A stretch of DNA of 64,000 nucleotides from Bin5 sp965221345 (GTDB lineage: Bacteria; Chloroflexota; Anaerolineae; Caldilineales; Caldilineaceae): the NCBI GenBank assembly GCA_965221345.1, contig CBDCSD010000002.1, positions 2,666,001 through 2,730,000 of the forward strand, given 5' to 3'. Positions within the stretch are counted from its first letter, which is position 1. Every line of letters starts with the position of its first letter. The notes beneath the pieces are model-generated. The model did no database searches, had not been told where the DNA came from, and saw only the letters and a list, made by a program, of their open reading frames with translations. Made by a program: the position numbers and the translations under genes. This document shows, in pieces, positions 8,703 to 16,392 of the stretch.

Positions 8703-9587
8703 CTATTGAAAGCCAGCGCCGGTTGCCCTCCCGATCGCCCTTGTCAGCACACGATCTGCAATTACTCGCGCCAGATGGCGGCGGAACTCCGGTCCGGCGT
8801 GAATGTCGCCTACCGGGTCAATGTCCTGCGTCGCGGCGGCTTCGGAGGCAGCGCGAAGGGCCGCCGGTGTTGGGCGCTCGCCCAAAAGCAGAGTTGTTGC
8901 TTGTGTCGCCTCGACCGGACCTTCGCCGACGCTCAAGAAGACGAGTTTTGCACTCTCAACCGCGCCTTCGTCCGTCAACGCGACGACAGCCGCTGCCCCG
9001 CACAGTGCGTAGTTGCCATGCTGGCGGGCCACTTCATCGAACGCCCAGCCGCTGCGAGGAAGGAGGGCGGGAAAGGCCACTTCGATCAGCATCTCCTCCG
9101 GCTCCATTGCGGTGGCGAAAAGCCCTACATAGAAGTCTCGCGCCGTGATCCAACGCGCGTCTGTAACACCGCGCACATACATGCGGGCATCCAGCGCCAG
9201 AGCCAGGGCCGGCAGCTCCGCGGCGGGATCGGCGTGGGCCAGGCTGCCGCCGATGGTGCCGCGATTACGAATCTGGGCATGAGCAATGTGGGGCATCGCT
9301 TCGTAGAGCAGAGGCGCAATCCGCTGCGCCAGTGGGCTGCGTTCCACTGAGCTTTGGCGAGTCATCGCGCCGCAGCGCAGACCGCTGTCGTGCTCTCGAA
9401 GAAAAAACAACTCGTCGATGCCGTTGAGATCGACGAGCACGGCCGGCTGCGCCAGTCGAAAGTTCATTGTCGGCACCAGGCTCTGTCCCCCGGCCAGGAG
9501 TTTGGCATCACCGCCATAGTCCGCGAGCAAACCCAGCGCTTCGTCAACGGTGCGGGGCGCGTGGTAGTCGAAGGCTGCGGGTTTCAT
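8703..9587 (-). CDS. Molybdenum hydroxylase FAD-binding subunit (CoxM type)
   Basis: The 294-residue protein has the FAD-binding signatures of the family: LAGGQSLVP at 31-39 and TIGGSLAHADP at 111-121. It would pass electrons from the iron-sulfur subunit to an external acceptor. A CoxM-like C-terminal domain follows. Gene order FAD subunit, [2Fe-2S] subunit, membrane protein, large subunit places it first in the hydroxylase set. Length and domain content are normal. Confidence 0.92.
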   Translation of the reverse strand: MKPAAFDYHAPRTVDEALGLLADYGGDAKLLAGGQSLVPTMNFRLAQPAVLVDLNGIDELFFLREHDSGLRCGAMTRQSSVERSPLAQRIAPLLYEAMPHIAHAQIRNRGTIGGSLAHADPAAELPALALALDARMYVRGVTDARWITARDFYVGLFATAMEPEEMLIEVAFPALLPRSGWAFDEVARQHGNYALCGAAAVVALTDEGAVESAKLVFLSVGEGPVEATQATTLLLGERPTPAALRAASEAAATQDIDPVGDIHAGPEFRRHLARVIADRVLTRAIGRATGAGFQ

Positions 9588-9658
9588 CTCGCCCGCCCTT
9601 TACCCTGGATGCAGTTGCCAGTTGCCGGCGGTCTGTACGAATCAGAAGCCACTGTCTT

Positions 9659-10447
9659 CTACTCCTCCACAAATGCTACCGCACGACAGAAGGCCGCCTC
9701 CCCGCCCTTAAAGAGCCAGGGGAAAACGCCTAAGGTAAGCCGCTTGTTCTGCAGCTCTGGCGCGCCGATCCGTCCGCCCATGTTTTCCACATGCATACAG
9801 TCATGGGGGAAAAGCGCGTTGTGGGTGAGCTGATAGGCCTCTTCCGGGAACAGTTCATCAACCGCGTCGGAGCCGCCGAACTTTTCTTCGCACTGTTTGC
9901 GTACTCGTTGCCAGTGCTCCAGCCCGCCTTTGCCCAGGAAGCGGCCAATTGGCAGGTTCATAGGGTGATCGGTGGAGATCATATCCACGCCCCAAATGTG
10001 AATCTCCTTGTCCAGCAGCCACTGGCAAATGCTGTGATGGGGTCCTGGATGACGGAGGATGTACTTCTCCTCGTCGCCTTCCTCAGCCAGGAAGGAGTAG
10101 CGATGCCAGCCGGTGTTGATGAAGAGAATGTCCCCATTCCGCACCTCTACTCGTTCTTCGATATCCTCTGGGCCGAAGAAGTCCAACTCGTCCAGCATAT
10201 CGCTCAGGTCGACGATCACGCCTTCACCGTAGAGCCAATCCAGAGGCACCTGGTCGATCGTCCTGCCGTTGGTGACAAAATGGCGCGGCGCATCCAGATG
10301 AGTGCCCATGTGATTTGATGTTTGGATATACTGGGCATTTACGCCGTGCTCAGACTTGCGTTTGAAGTACTTTACCTCAAACGGGGGGTAGAATGGCCAG
10401 AATGAGCAGTCCGCGTTCAAAGGTTGTGAGAGATCGTAGGGGATCAT
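9659..10447 (-). CDS. Cyclase-family metal-dependent hydrolase (kynurenine formamidase-like)
   Basis: The 262-residue protein belongs to the cyclase family that includes kynurenine formamidase and isatin hydrolase. The zinc or manganese motif HMGTHLDAPRHF is intact at 46-57. AGGAGA precedes the ATG at 10447. Family members hydrolyse cyclic or N-acyl amides. Placed between the hydroxylase subunits and DUF1116/FdrA, it may open the ring of the hydroxylated heterocycle, but that is an inference from position. Confidence 0.85.
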   Translation of the reverse strand: MIPYDLSQPLNADCSFWPFYPPFEVKYFKRKSEHGVNAQYIQTSNHMGTHLDAPRHFVTNGRTIDQVPLDWLYGEGVIVDLSDMLDELDFFGPEDIEERVEVRNGDILFINTGWHRYSFLAEEGDEEKYILRHPGPHHSICQWLLDKEIHIWGVDMISTDHPMNLPIGRFLGKGGLEHWQRVRKQCEEKFGGSDAVDELFPEEAYQLTHNALFPHDCMHVENMGGRIGAPELQNKRLTLGVFPWLFKGGEAAFCRAVAFVEE

Positions 10448-10501
10448 CGTAATGTTCTCCTGAGAATTTCCTGTGGTCGGTAAGTCTACCGGTCATTTCT
10501 G

Positions 10502-11749
10502 CTAGAATCCATATTCCTCGGCGAATGCAAAGAGCGCTTCGGTAAAGAGCGCCAGCGGCGGGCGCACGAGTCCGGCGCCGATCTGGCCGACGCCGGCTTC
10601 CTTGTGGGCGATGCCGGTGTTGACTCTGGGAGTGATTCCGGTCTCAACGACTGCACGCAGGTCGATGCCCACCGGCGTGCCGCGAAAATCGAGCTGTGGG
10701 ATCGTAAGACTGGTGTGCTCGGCTGCGGTGATTTCGTACATCTCCATGGTAGCATTGAGCGCGTCCTGGGGCGTTCCACTGACGAAAGTGACGATAGCCG
10801 GCGCGGCCGCCATTGCAAATGCGCCCAGTCCGGCCGTCTCCGTGATCGTGCTGTCGCCGATATCCGGATTGGCGTCCTCTGCACTGAAGCCAGGAAAATA
10901 AAGTCCGACCGGCTGGGGACATGGTGAAGTGAACCAGCGCCCACCCAGCCCACTGACGCGAATGCCGAATTCGGTTCCGTTTCGGGCCATTGTCGAGACG
11001 ATGGTGCTCCCCTCGACTCCATGTCCGGCGTCGGCCATGGCTTTGCAGGCGGCCATCACCGGGTTGAGGACACTCAGGGCGTTGTCGCCCAGGGCCTGGA
11101 TGACGGCGGCGGCCGTGGCTGGATCCGGCGCCGCGTTAGCGATATGCGGGGCCAGCTGCTTGGTGTAGAGAAGCGAGCCTGCCTTGTTGCGATTGTGGCC
11201 CTCGTCACCCATGTGCAAGGCTTCAGCCAGCAGGGCGCGAATATCCAGCCCGGAACAGGATTCAATAGCAGCGGCAAGTACCGGAGCCATCACCTCGTGC
11301 ATCCAGCGAAGCCGCTCCTGCACCTCTTCGCTGTAGGCGCCGTAGCGCAAGACTTTGCCGTAGCCTTCGTTAAGATTCGAGTAGGCCCGGTTGCCGTGCG
11401 TTTTGTTCTCGACCACATACACCGCCATGGAGGGTGAGATGACGCCCGCCATTGGGCCGACCGCGCTGTGGTGATGGCAGGGTGAGAGACTGACTTCGCC
11501 ACTCTCGATCAGTCGCTCGGCCTCCTCCTCTTCCCTTGCTCTCCCCTCAAAGATCAGCGCTCCGATCAAGGCGCCGCGCAGCGGCCCGGAGGCCTGCTCC
11601 CAGGCAATCGGAGGGCCAGCGTGAAGCAGCAGATTTTCGTGCATGCCTGGAATCAAATCAAGCGCTCTACCCAGCCCCGTCAGGACCGGACGGGCCTCAA
11701 TCATGCGTTCCACGGCAGCGGCATTGGCGTTGTCTATGTTGATTGCCAT
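10502..11749 (-). CDS. DUF1116 protein (YlbE/AllG family)
   Basis: The 415-residue protein matches the DUF1116 family, whose E. coli member YlbE works with FdrA. Recent work, as I recall it, assigns the E. coli trio FdrA-YlbE-YlbF to oxamate carbamoyltransferase (AllFGH). Recognisable stretches are HHHSAVGPMAGVISP and the GLGGRWFTSP region. GGAGGGG lies just upstream of the ATG at 11749. It follows the FdrA gene by 99 bases. The third partner, DUF2877 (YlbF/AllH), and a carbamate kinase are absent from the window, so the substrate may not be oxamate. Confidence 0.85.
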   Translation of the reverse strand: MAINIDNANAAAVERMIEARPVLTGLGRALDLIPGMHENLLLHAGPPIAWEQASGPLRGALIGALIFEGRAREEEEAERLIESGEVSLSPCHHHSAVGPMAGVISPSMAVYVVENKTHGNRAYSNLNEGYGKVLRYGAYSEEVQERLRWMHEVMAPVLAAAIESCSGLDIRALLAEALHMGDEGHNRNKAGSLLYTKQLAPHIANAAPDPATAAAVIQALGDNALSVLNPVMAACKAMADAGHGVEGSTIVSTMARNGTEFGIRVSGLGGRWFTSPCPQPVGLYFPGFSAEDANPDIGDSTITETAGLGAFAMAAAPAIVTFVSGTPQDALNATMEMYEITAAEHTSLTIPQLDFRGTPVGIDLRAVVETGITPRVNTGIAHKEAGVGQIGAGLVRPPLALFTEALFAFAEEYGF

Positions 11750-11848
11750 GTAGCCCCTCCGGGCGGCACTGTTCGATCGGTGGCAGTTTTCTTGCGGCGT
11801 ATCTGAGTTGAAGCTGCATCAGGCCAGGTAAAACTCGACTCGACATCA

Positions 11849-13687
11849 CTACCTGAGTCGTGTCAGCAGATTGGCCAGTCTTTCGTCGCCTCCCGCCGGA
11901 GGGCGCCAATCCACGTGAACCACGTCAGCGCCTTGGGCACGCAGGCTGTTGGTGAATGATTCAAGGCCCACGTTGATGGCTGCGAAGGTAGAAGTTTCGC
12001 GGGGGTCCTCGGCCGCAGGTTGAAAGCTGAAGGCTTGCTCCGACGACTTGTGTTGCCTACCTTCTCCTCTGCCAACGAATGCATCTGCCACAGCCAGCAA
12101 TGCTTCGCCATGCCTGGTAAAGACGATCGCGCCGGCCGCCTTCAGCTGTTCGACCTGTCTGCCCAGCCCTTGCGGATCTTCGTCAGTGCCAATGACGACT
12201 GTGACGACAGGTAAAGGCCGCTCATCTCCGGCAGCAATGGCAATGGCCTTTTCGACTGCCGGGGCCAGTTCACTGGCCGGGTCCGGATGTGCGCCATCGC
12301 CCAGCACGACATCCAGCAGGACGAGACCTGTCTCAGGGTCCCTTGCTTCCTGCAACAGGCGGCGGATCCGTAACTCATTGTCGAGCATGGGATGCAACCG
12401 CCCGATCGTAAAGGCATCCCCGCCCAAATCTACGACCGTGTGGCACCGACTGCGGTGAGGGTTTTCCAAAAGCAGACCCCCGGGCAACGGTCCGTTGGAG
12501 CGAACAGAGGGTAACGAGTCCTGCAAGAGGTAAAGCGCTTCGTAGGCCAGAGTCCCGCCGGAGTAGAGCGCCCGCAGAAAGGAATGCGGCCGTGGGACCG
12601 GGACGGACTGCGAAGGCGGGCCGGTTGATTGCGGGGACAAGGGGCGTCGCGCCGTGATGCCAGTCGAGTCTACGGAAGTGTTCAAACCGACTGCAAGAGC
12701 GGCAGCCTCGTCCAGTGTCCTGGCAAATCGAATGCAGGGGAATCCCTTTTCCTCGTCATCCGCCGGTTGATATCCAATGAAATTCACGACTACCGGTTTG
12801 TTGCAGGCGCTCGCTTCGGACAACAACCCCTTTGCGACTTGCGCGGCGGGAGGCTTGGAAACAATTATAATTCCATCGGTCTGCGGATCGTCTTTCAATA
12901 TGGCCAGAGCCTGTTTCGCCGACCTTGCCTGCACCTCTGCCGATAGGTCGCGACCGCCCGTGCCAAAGGCTTGGGAAATGCCACCCCCCAAACGGTGGAT
13001 GCCGACCATGATCGCCTGTAGCCCCGTGCCGGACGCGGCGACAATGCCGATGCCGCCACGCCGTACCCTGTTTGCGAAACCAAGTCCGACGCCATCCACG
13101 CGAGCGGTGCCGCAGTCCGGCCCCATTACCAACAGACCTTTACCCGCGGCCGACTCTTTGAGCGAAATCTCGTCTTCAAGGCTGACATTGTCACTGTAGA
13201 GAAAGACGTTCTTGCCGAGGTTGAGTGCATCGCGGGCGACCGCGGCTGCATGGCGGCCTGGCAACGAGATAAGTGCCCATTCGGCCTCCGGGATCATGCG
13301 GGCCGCGGATGCCAGGCTTTTTGGTTGATATGCGTCCTTTTGTTGCGATCTGCGGGCGGCCAAAAGATCGTCTACGCGCCCCAAGGCCGCGCGGCCGACC
13401 TGCGCCGACTCCGCCCTGACAATCAGAATGAGATCCTCCGGCGCGGCGCGTTCAACGTCGTCGGTAAGGAGAGTATTTTGGGTTAGCAACTCTTTATTGG
13501 CGGGTGTGCCCATGACCACGCCTGCGTCCAAAACTCCGGGCAACTCAGCCAACGAGCGCTGAAGTTGCATCAGGACGACGGAATCGTAATAGGAGCCTGT
13601 TCGAATTTCGGCCAGAGTTGCTGGGGCGCCGGCGTCGGCCTTGGCGTGTGAGACCAAAGGGTCATCCACAGTTGCACTCCAATGCAC
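11849..13687 (-). CDS. fdrA: FdrA family protein (acyl-CoA synthetase fold, AllF-like)
   Basis: The 612-residue protein has the succinyl-CoA-synthetase-alpha-like architecture of FdrA. Landmarks are MGPDCGTA at 188-195, AASGTGLQ at 217-224 and GGRDLS at 244-249, followed by a flexible proline-rich linker near 355-370 and a second Rossmann-like part. E. coli FdrA is about 555 residues. The family lacks ordinary CoA-ligase activity and is linked to carbamoyl transfer. The annotated start is GTG at 13687. No good ribosome site is visible, and a later in-frame GTG at residue 7 is possible. It is the first gene of the minus-strand catabolic run. Confidence 0.85.
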   Translation of the reverse strand: MHWSATVDDPLVSHAKADAGAPATLAEIRTGSYYDSVVLMQLQRSLAELPGVLDAGVVMGTPANKELLTQNTLLTDDVERAAPEDLILIVRAESAQVGRAALGRVDDLLAARRSQQKDAYQPKSLASAARMIPEAEWALISLPGRHAAAVARDALNLGKNVFLYSDNVSLEDEISLKESAAGKGLLVMGPDCGTARVDGVGLGFANRVRRGGIGIVAASGTGLQAIMVGIHRLGGGISQAFGTGGRDLSAEVQARSAKQALAILKDDPQTDGIIIVSKPPAAQVAKGLLSEASACNKPVVVNFIGYQPADDEEKGFPCIRFARTLDEAAALAVGLNTSVDSTGITARRPLSPQSTGPPSQSVPVPRPHSFLRALYSGGTLAYEALYLLQDSLPSVRSNGPLPGGLLLENPHRSRCHTVVDLGGDAFTIGRLHPMLDNELRIRRLLQEARDPETGLVLLDVVLGDGAHPDPASELAPAVEKAIAIAAGDERPLPVVTVVIGTDEDPQGLGRQVEQLKAAGAIVFTRHGEALLAVADAFVGRGEGRQHKSSEQAFSFQPAAEDPRETSTFAAINVGLESFTNSLRAQGADVVHVDWRPPAGGDERLANLLTRLR

Positions 13688-13924
13688 TGGGTCGGCAGTT
13701 GTGGTTTCTCATCCTTTGCGTTGAGGCCATTTGTTCCGGGAACCTGAGGATTTCAGGGGAATTCTACCAGTCAAACCAGACTTGAGCCAAAGACGGCAGT
13801 GGAATTGGTTCGATTACAACGACTGCCGCTTTGCTCACGCTGCATAGGGAATCTGCCAGGCATCGAGCGCGTTAGCAACTTCCGCCAGATCGAGGGCAAG
13901 CTTCTCCGATCCGGTCTGCAACTC

Positions 13925-14489
13925 CTACTGCAATTCTTGGTTATCCAGCAGATCTGGCAATGGCCGCGGCAGGGCTGATGCGCCGTCATTGGTTTGAACT
14001 GATAGTTGCCAGTAGCCTACATCGTGCCCCGCCCTTAATTTGTATCCTACACGCTCATACGTCCGTCCCAACAGCCGTGAAGCCGAAGGACTCGTGAAAG
14101 CCGACGCTTGCTGTGTTCGGCAACGTGATTTCGGCATAGGCGCGTTGGAAACCTTGCAAGCACAGAATCGAAAAAAGTGTGCCGTACAACGCCTGTCCTA
14201 CGCCCAAACGTCTGGCCTGGGCATGGACGTAAACCGTTACATTAACCGACCACTGGTAGGCGGCCCTCTCACAGTGCGGGCCAGCGCAGGCATAGCCCAG
14301 CAGTCGCTCCTGCGCGGTGCATACGAGCCATGGAAGGTGTGCCAAAGTATTGCTCACGCGGGCGGCCATTTCCTCTTTGGGGGGCGGCAAAAATTCGAAC
14401 GACATGGGCCTATCGCGAACGATTGGGGCATATATCGCGAGTACCCCTGCGGCGTCCTGGGGAGTTGCCAGACGAAGGTGGGGGCCCAT
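13925..14489 (-). pseudogene. GNAT acetyltransferase (phosphinothricin acetyltransferase-like), frameshifted
   Basis: The first frame (14489 to 14055) encodes 144 residues of a PAT-type N-acetyltransferase: LRLATPQDAAGVLAIYAPIV at the N-terminus and the acetyl-CoA loop around QARRLGVGQALY. It stops right after GFHESFGFTAVGTDV. The adjacent frame continues exactly where family members continue, with TYERVGYKLRAGHDVGYWQL, to TAG at 13925. One extra base at about 14055-14070 explains the break. The repaired protein would be about 188 residues, normal for the family. Beyond the TAG the same frame stays open to 13835 and reads like coding sequence. A sequencing error is as likely as true decay. 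Confidence 0.75.
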
Positions 14490-14534
14490 GTTTGCGACAC
14501 TCTCTGCCCGGCCGAAACAAGGCGCCCGCTTGCT

Positions 14535-14576
14535 ACTGAAACAGAAAGCCGCCTCTACGCGTCGAATAGAGGCGGC
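14535..14576 (-). terminator. Rho-independent terminator of the RRM gene
   Basis: A perfect 10-bp stem (GCCGCCTCTA / TAGAGGCGGC, 14548-14576) with a 9-base loop is followed on the minus strand by TTTCTGTTTC. It lies 39 bases downstream of the RRM gene stop and upstream of the acetyltransferase start. Confidence 0.85.
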
Positions 14577-14615
14577 AACTCTAGCTAGGATGGAGTTACG
14601 GCAATGGGCTGCTGT

Positions 14616-14918
14616 CTACCAGCGACTGCTGCCGCGGTCACGATAGCCGCCGCCCTGGCCGCCACCACGTTCCTCTCGTGGGCGCGCCTCATTCACTCTA
14701 AGGGCACGTCCACCCACCTCCAGGTCATTCAGGGCCTCAACCGCGGCGTCAGCCGCTGCATCTTCCATCTCTACGAAACAGAAACCGCGAAATCGGCCGG
14801 TTTCCCGATCGGTGATCATAGCGACGCTTACGATCTCACCGTGTGGGGAAAACAAATCCCGAACCTCCTCCTCAGTCGCCGAGTAGGACAAGTTGCCTAC
14901 ATAAATACGCTTGGTCAT
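14616..14918 (-). CDS. RRM-domain RNA-binding protein (cold-inducible Rbp type)
   Basis: The 100-residue protein is a single RNA recognition motif with a short Gly/Arg tail. RNP2 is IYVGNL and RNP1 is RGFCFVEM, both intact. The RGGGQGGGYRDRG-like tail resembles cyanobacterial and Chloroflexota Rbp proteins, which are often cold-induced. GGGAG lies ten bases upstream of the ATG. The gene is monocistronic, with its own terminator and a long upstream region. Confidence 0.93.
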   Translation of the reverse strand: MTKRIYVGNLSYSATEEEVRDLFSPHGEIVSVAMITDRETGRFRGFCFVEMEDAAADAAVEALNDLEVGGRALRVNEARPREERGGGQGGGYRDRGSSRW

Positions 14919-15396
14919 TTGATTGGCTCCCTGGCCGCTGCTCCACCCTACTGCGTACCGCGTAATCGTCCCGGATAATTTTGAAGTCTGGAGATATTGG
15001 GGGGCTATATAATTCAGTCCACCGCATCGTTCCTCTCCACGAATTCAAACCTTCGTTTTCGATCTACGACAGTGGCGCTTTTCAGTGGTATGTTGTATCC
15101 GATGGCAATTAGTATGCCTCTTTTGTGTCAATCTGTCTACATCCCCTTATGCAGGCGAATTTCTCCTAATCGCTACTTCGCCCGCGTTCCGTAGCCCTAG
15201 AGTTGCGTTCGTAGTCGATATGTCGAAACGATGCCTATATTTTATATTTGGAATTGGTAGATTGGCGATGGTAAAATAGCACTGCATTCAGACCGATTTA
15301 ACAGTTGACAGCGTCTGGGGGCAGGGCAGGGACAGGCATTTGGCCAGTTTCGCATTGCAATACGACATTGGTACATCTGCGAATCCTCGCGTTAAT
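14919..15396. other. Long intergenic leader region between RRM gene and trmD
   Basis: These 478 bases hold no supportable gene. They lie upstream of the RRM gene and downstream of trmD, so they should contain the RRM promoter and a long 5' leader. The stretch is visibly more AT-rich than its neighbours, with AT-rich hexamers near 15005-15015 and 15235-15250. No promoter pair is good enough to call. A structured cold-responsive leader is possible but unproven. Confidence 0.4.
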
Positions 15397-16338
15397 TCAA
15401 GTGGGGACGGGGCCCGCAGAATCTGTTGGAGCCTGCCACCCTTGGCTCGACAAGAAATGGCGGTCCTCTTGAGAAAGGTACCCGGCTTGGTTCGCCCGCA
15501 CCAACAGGTCCGGACGTCTCTCGAGAGTGCGCAGGAGTGACTTTTGCCGGTGCCATCGTTCTACATTTGCGTGGTGTCCACTGGTCAGAATTGCCGGTAC
15601 GCCCTCCCCCCGAAATTCGGTGGGTCGTGTATACTGCGGCCCTTCAAGGAGGCCGGACATGCCGTCCGAAAAACTGTCATGTTGGGCGCCCGACTCGTGA
15701 CCTAACACGCCGGGCAGCAATCTAGTCACAGCTTCAATGATCGCCAGGGCAGCGATTTCACCTCCACTGAGTACAAAGTCGCCAATACTGAGTTCATCCG
15801 TAATCAATTGTGTACGAATCCGTTCGTCGACACCTTCATAGCGTCCACACACGAGCGCCAAACGGCTATGGTTGCTCAGTTCCGCGGCGACGGCCTGATC
15901 GAAGCGGCGGCCTTGGGGCGAAAGAAGGATAACCGGGGTGGACTGTGGCAGAGTCGGCGGCTCGGCCGGATTCCAAGCGGGCAGATCGAAATGGGCCGCC
16001 TCCTGAGGTAGCTGCCAACCCTGTGGCCGGCTCAATACCGACTCGACGGCACGCACAACCGGCTCGGGGCGCATGACCATACCGCCGCCGCCGCCGTAGG
16101 GGTAACCGTCACATGTGTTATGACGATCTGTCGTGTAATCACGGACATTGTGGAGCGCTACTCGAAGAATGCTGTTTTTCTGTGCACGGGCCAGAATGCT
16201 CTCTGAAAGAGCGCCTGCAATCATTTGCGGAAATAGAGTGAATACATCGAAGTGGATGGTGCGAGGAGCCTCCTCTTGAACACAGGCTTTTTCGGACTCG
16301 TCTTCCGTTCGTTGCTCCAACACGTTACATTGGGCCAT
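15397..16338 (-). CDS. trmD: tRNA (guanine-37-N1)-methyltransferase TrmD
   Basis: TrmD methylates G37 of tRNAs with G36 using S-adenosylmethionine. The knot motifs are present: GYPYGGGGGMVM near residue 79, VCGRYEGVDERI, and LSIGDFVLSGGEIAAL. The 313 residues exceed the usual 230-260. There are about 27 extra N-terminal residues and an insert with PQEAAHFDLPAW between the first motifs. The true start may be further in, since the conserved core begins at IHFDVFTLFP. An AGAGGAGG precedes that core but no ATG or GTG follows it at a suitable distance. It is divergent from the M23 gene. Confidence 0.93.
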   Translation of the reverse strand: MAQCNVLEQRTEDESEKACVQEEAPRTIHFDVFTLFPQMIAGALSESILARAQKNSILRVALHNVRDYTTDRHNTCDGYPYGGGGGMVMRPEPVVRAVESVLSRPQGWQLPQEAAHFDLPAWNPAEPPTLPQSTPVILLSPQGRRFDQAVAAELSNHSRLALVCGRYEGVDERIRTQLITDELSIGDFVLSGGEIAALAIIEAVTRLLPGVLGHESGAQHDSFSDGMSGLLEGPQYTRPTEFRGEGVPAILTSGHHANVERWHRQKSLLRTLERRPDLLVRANQAGYLSQEDRHFLSSQGWQAPTDSAGPVPT

Positions 16339-16392
16339 GATTTTCTGTTAACCGCTCTGGGTCTGGCCTACTTCCGGCGGCTGTCGGACTCT

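Noticed and set aside
16252..16392. Upstream start of the M23 peptidase gene
   Set aside because: The extra 47 residues are antisense to the trmD 5' end and show no signal or ribosome site; the start at 16393 is preferred.
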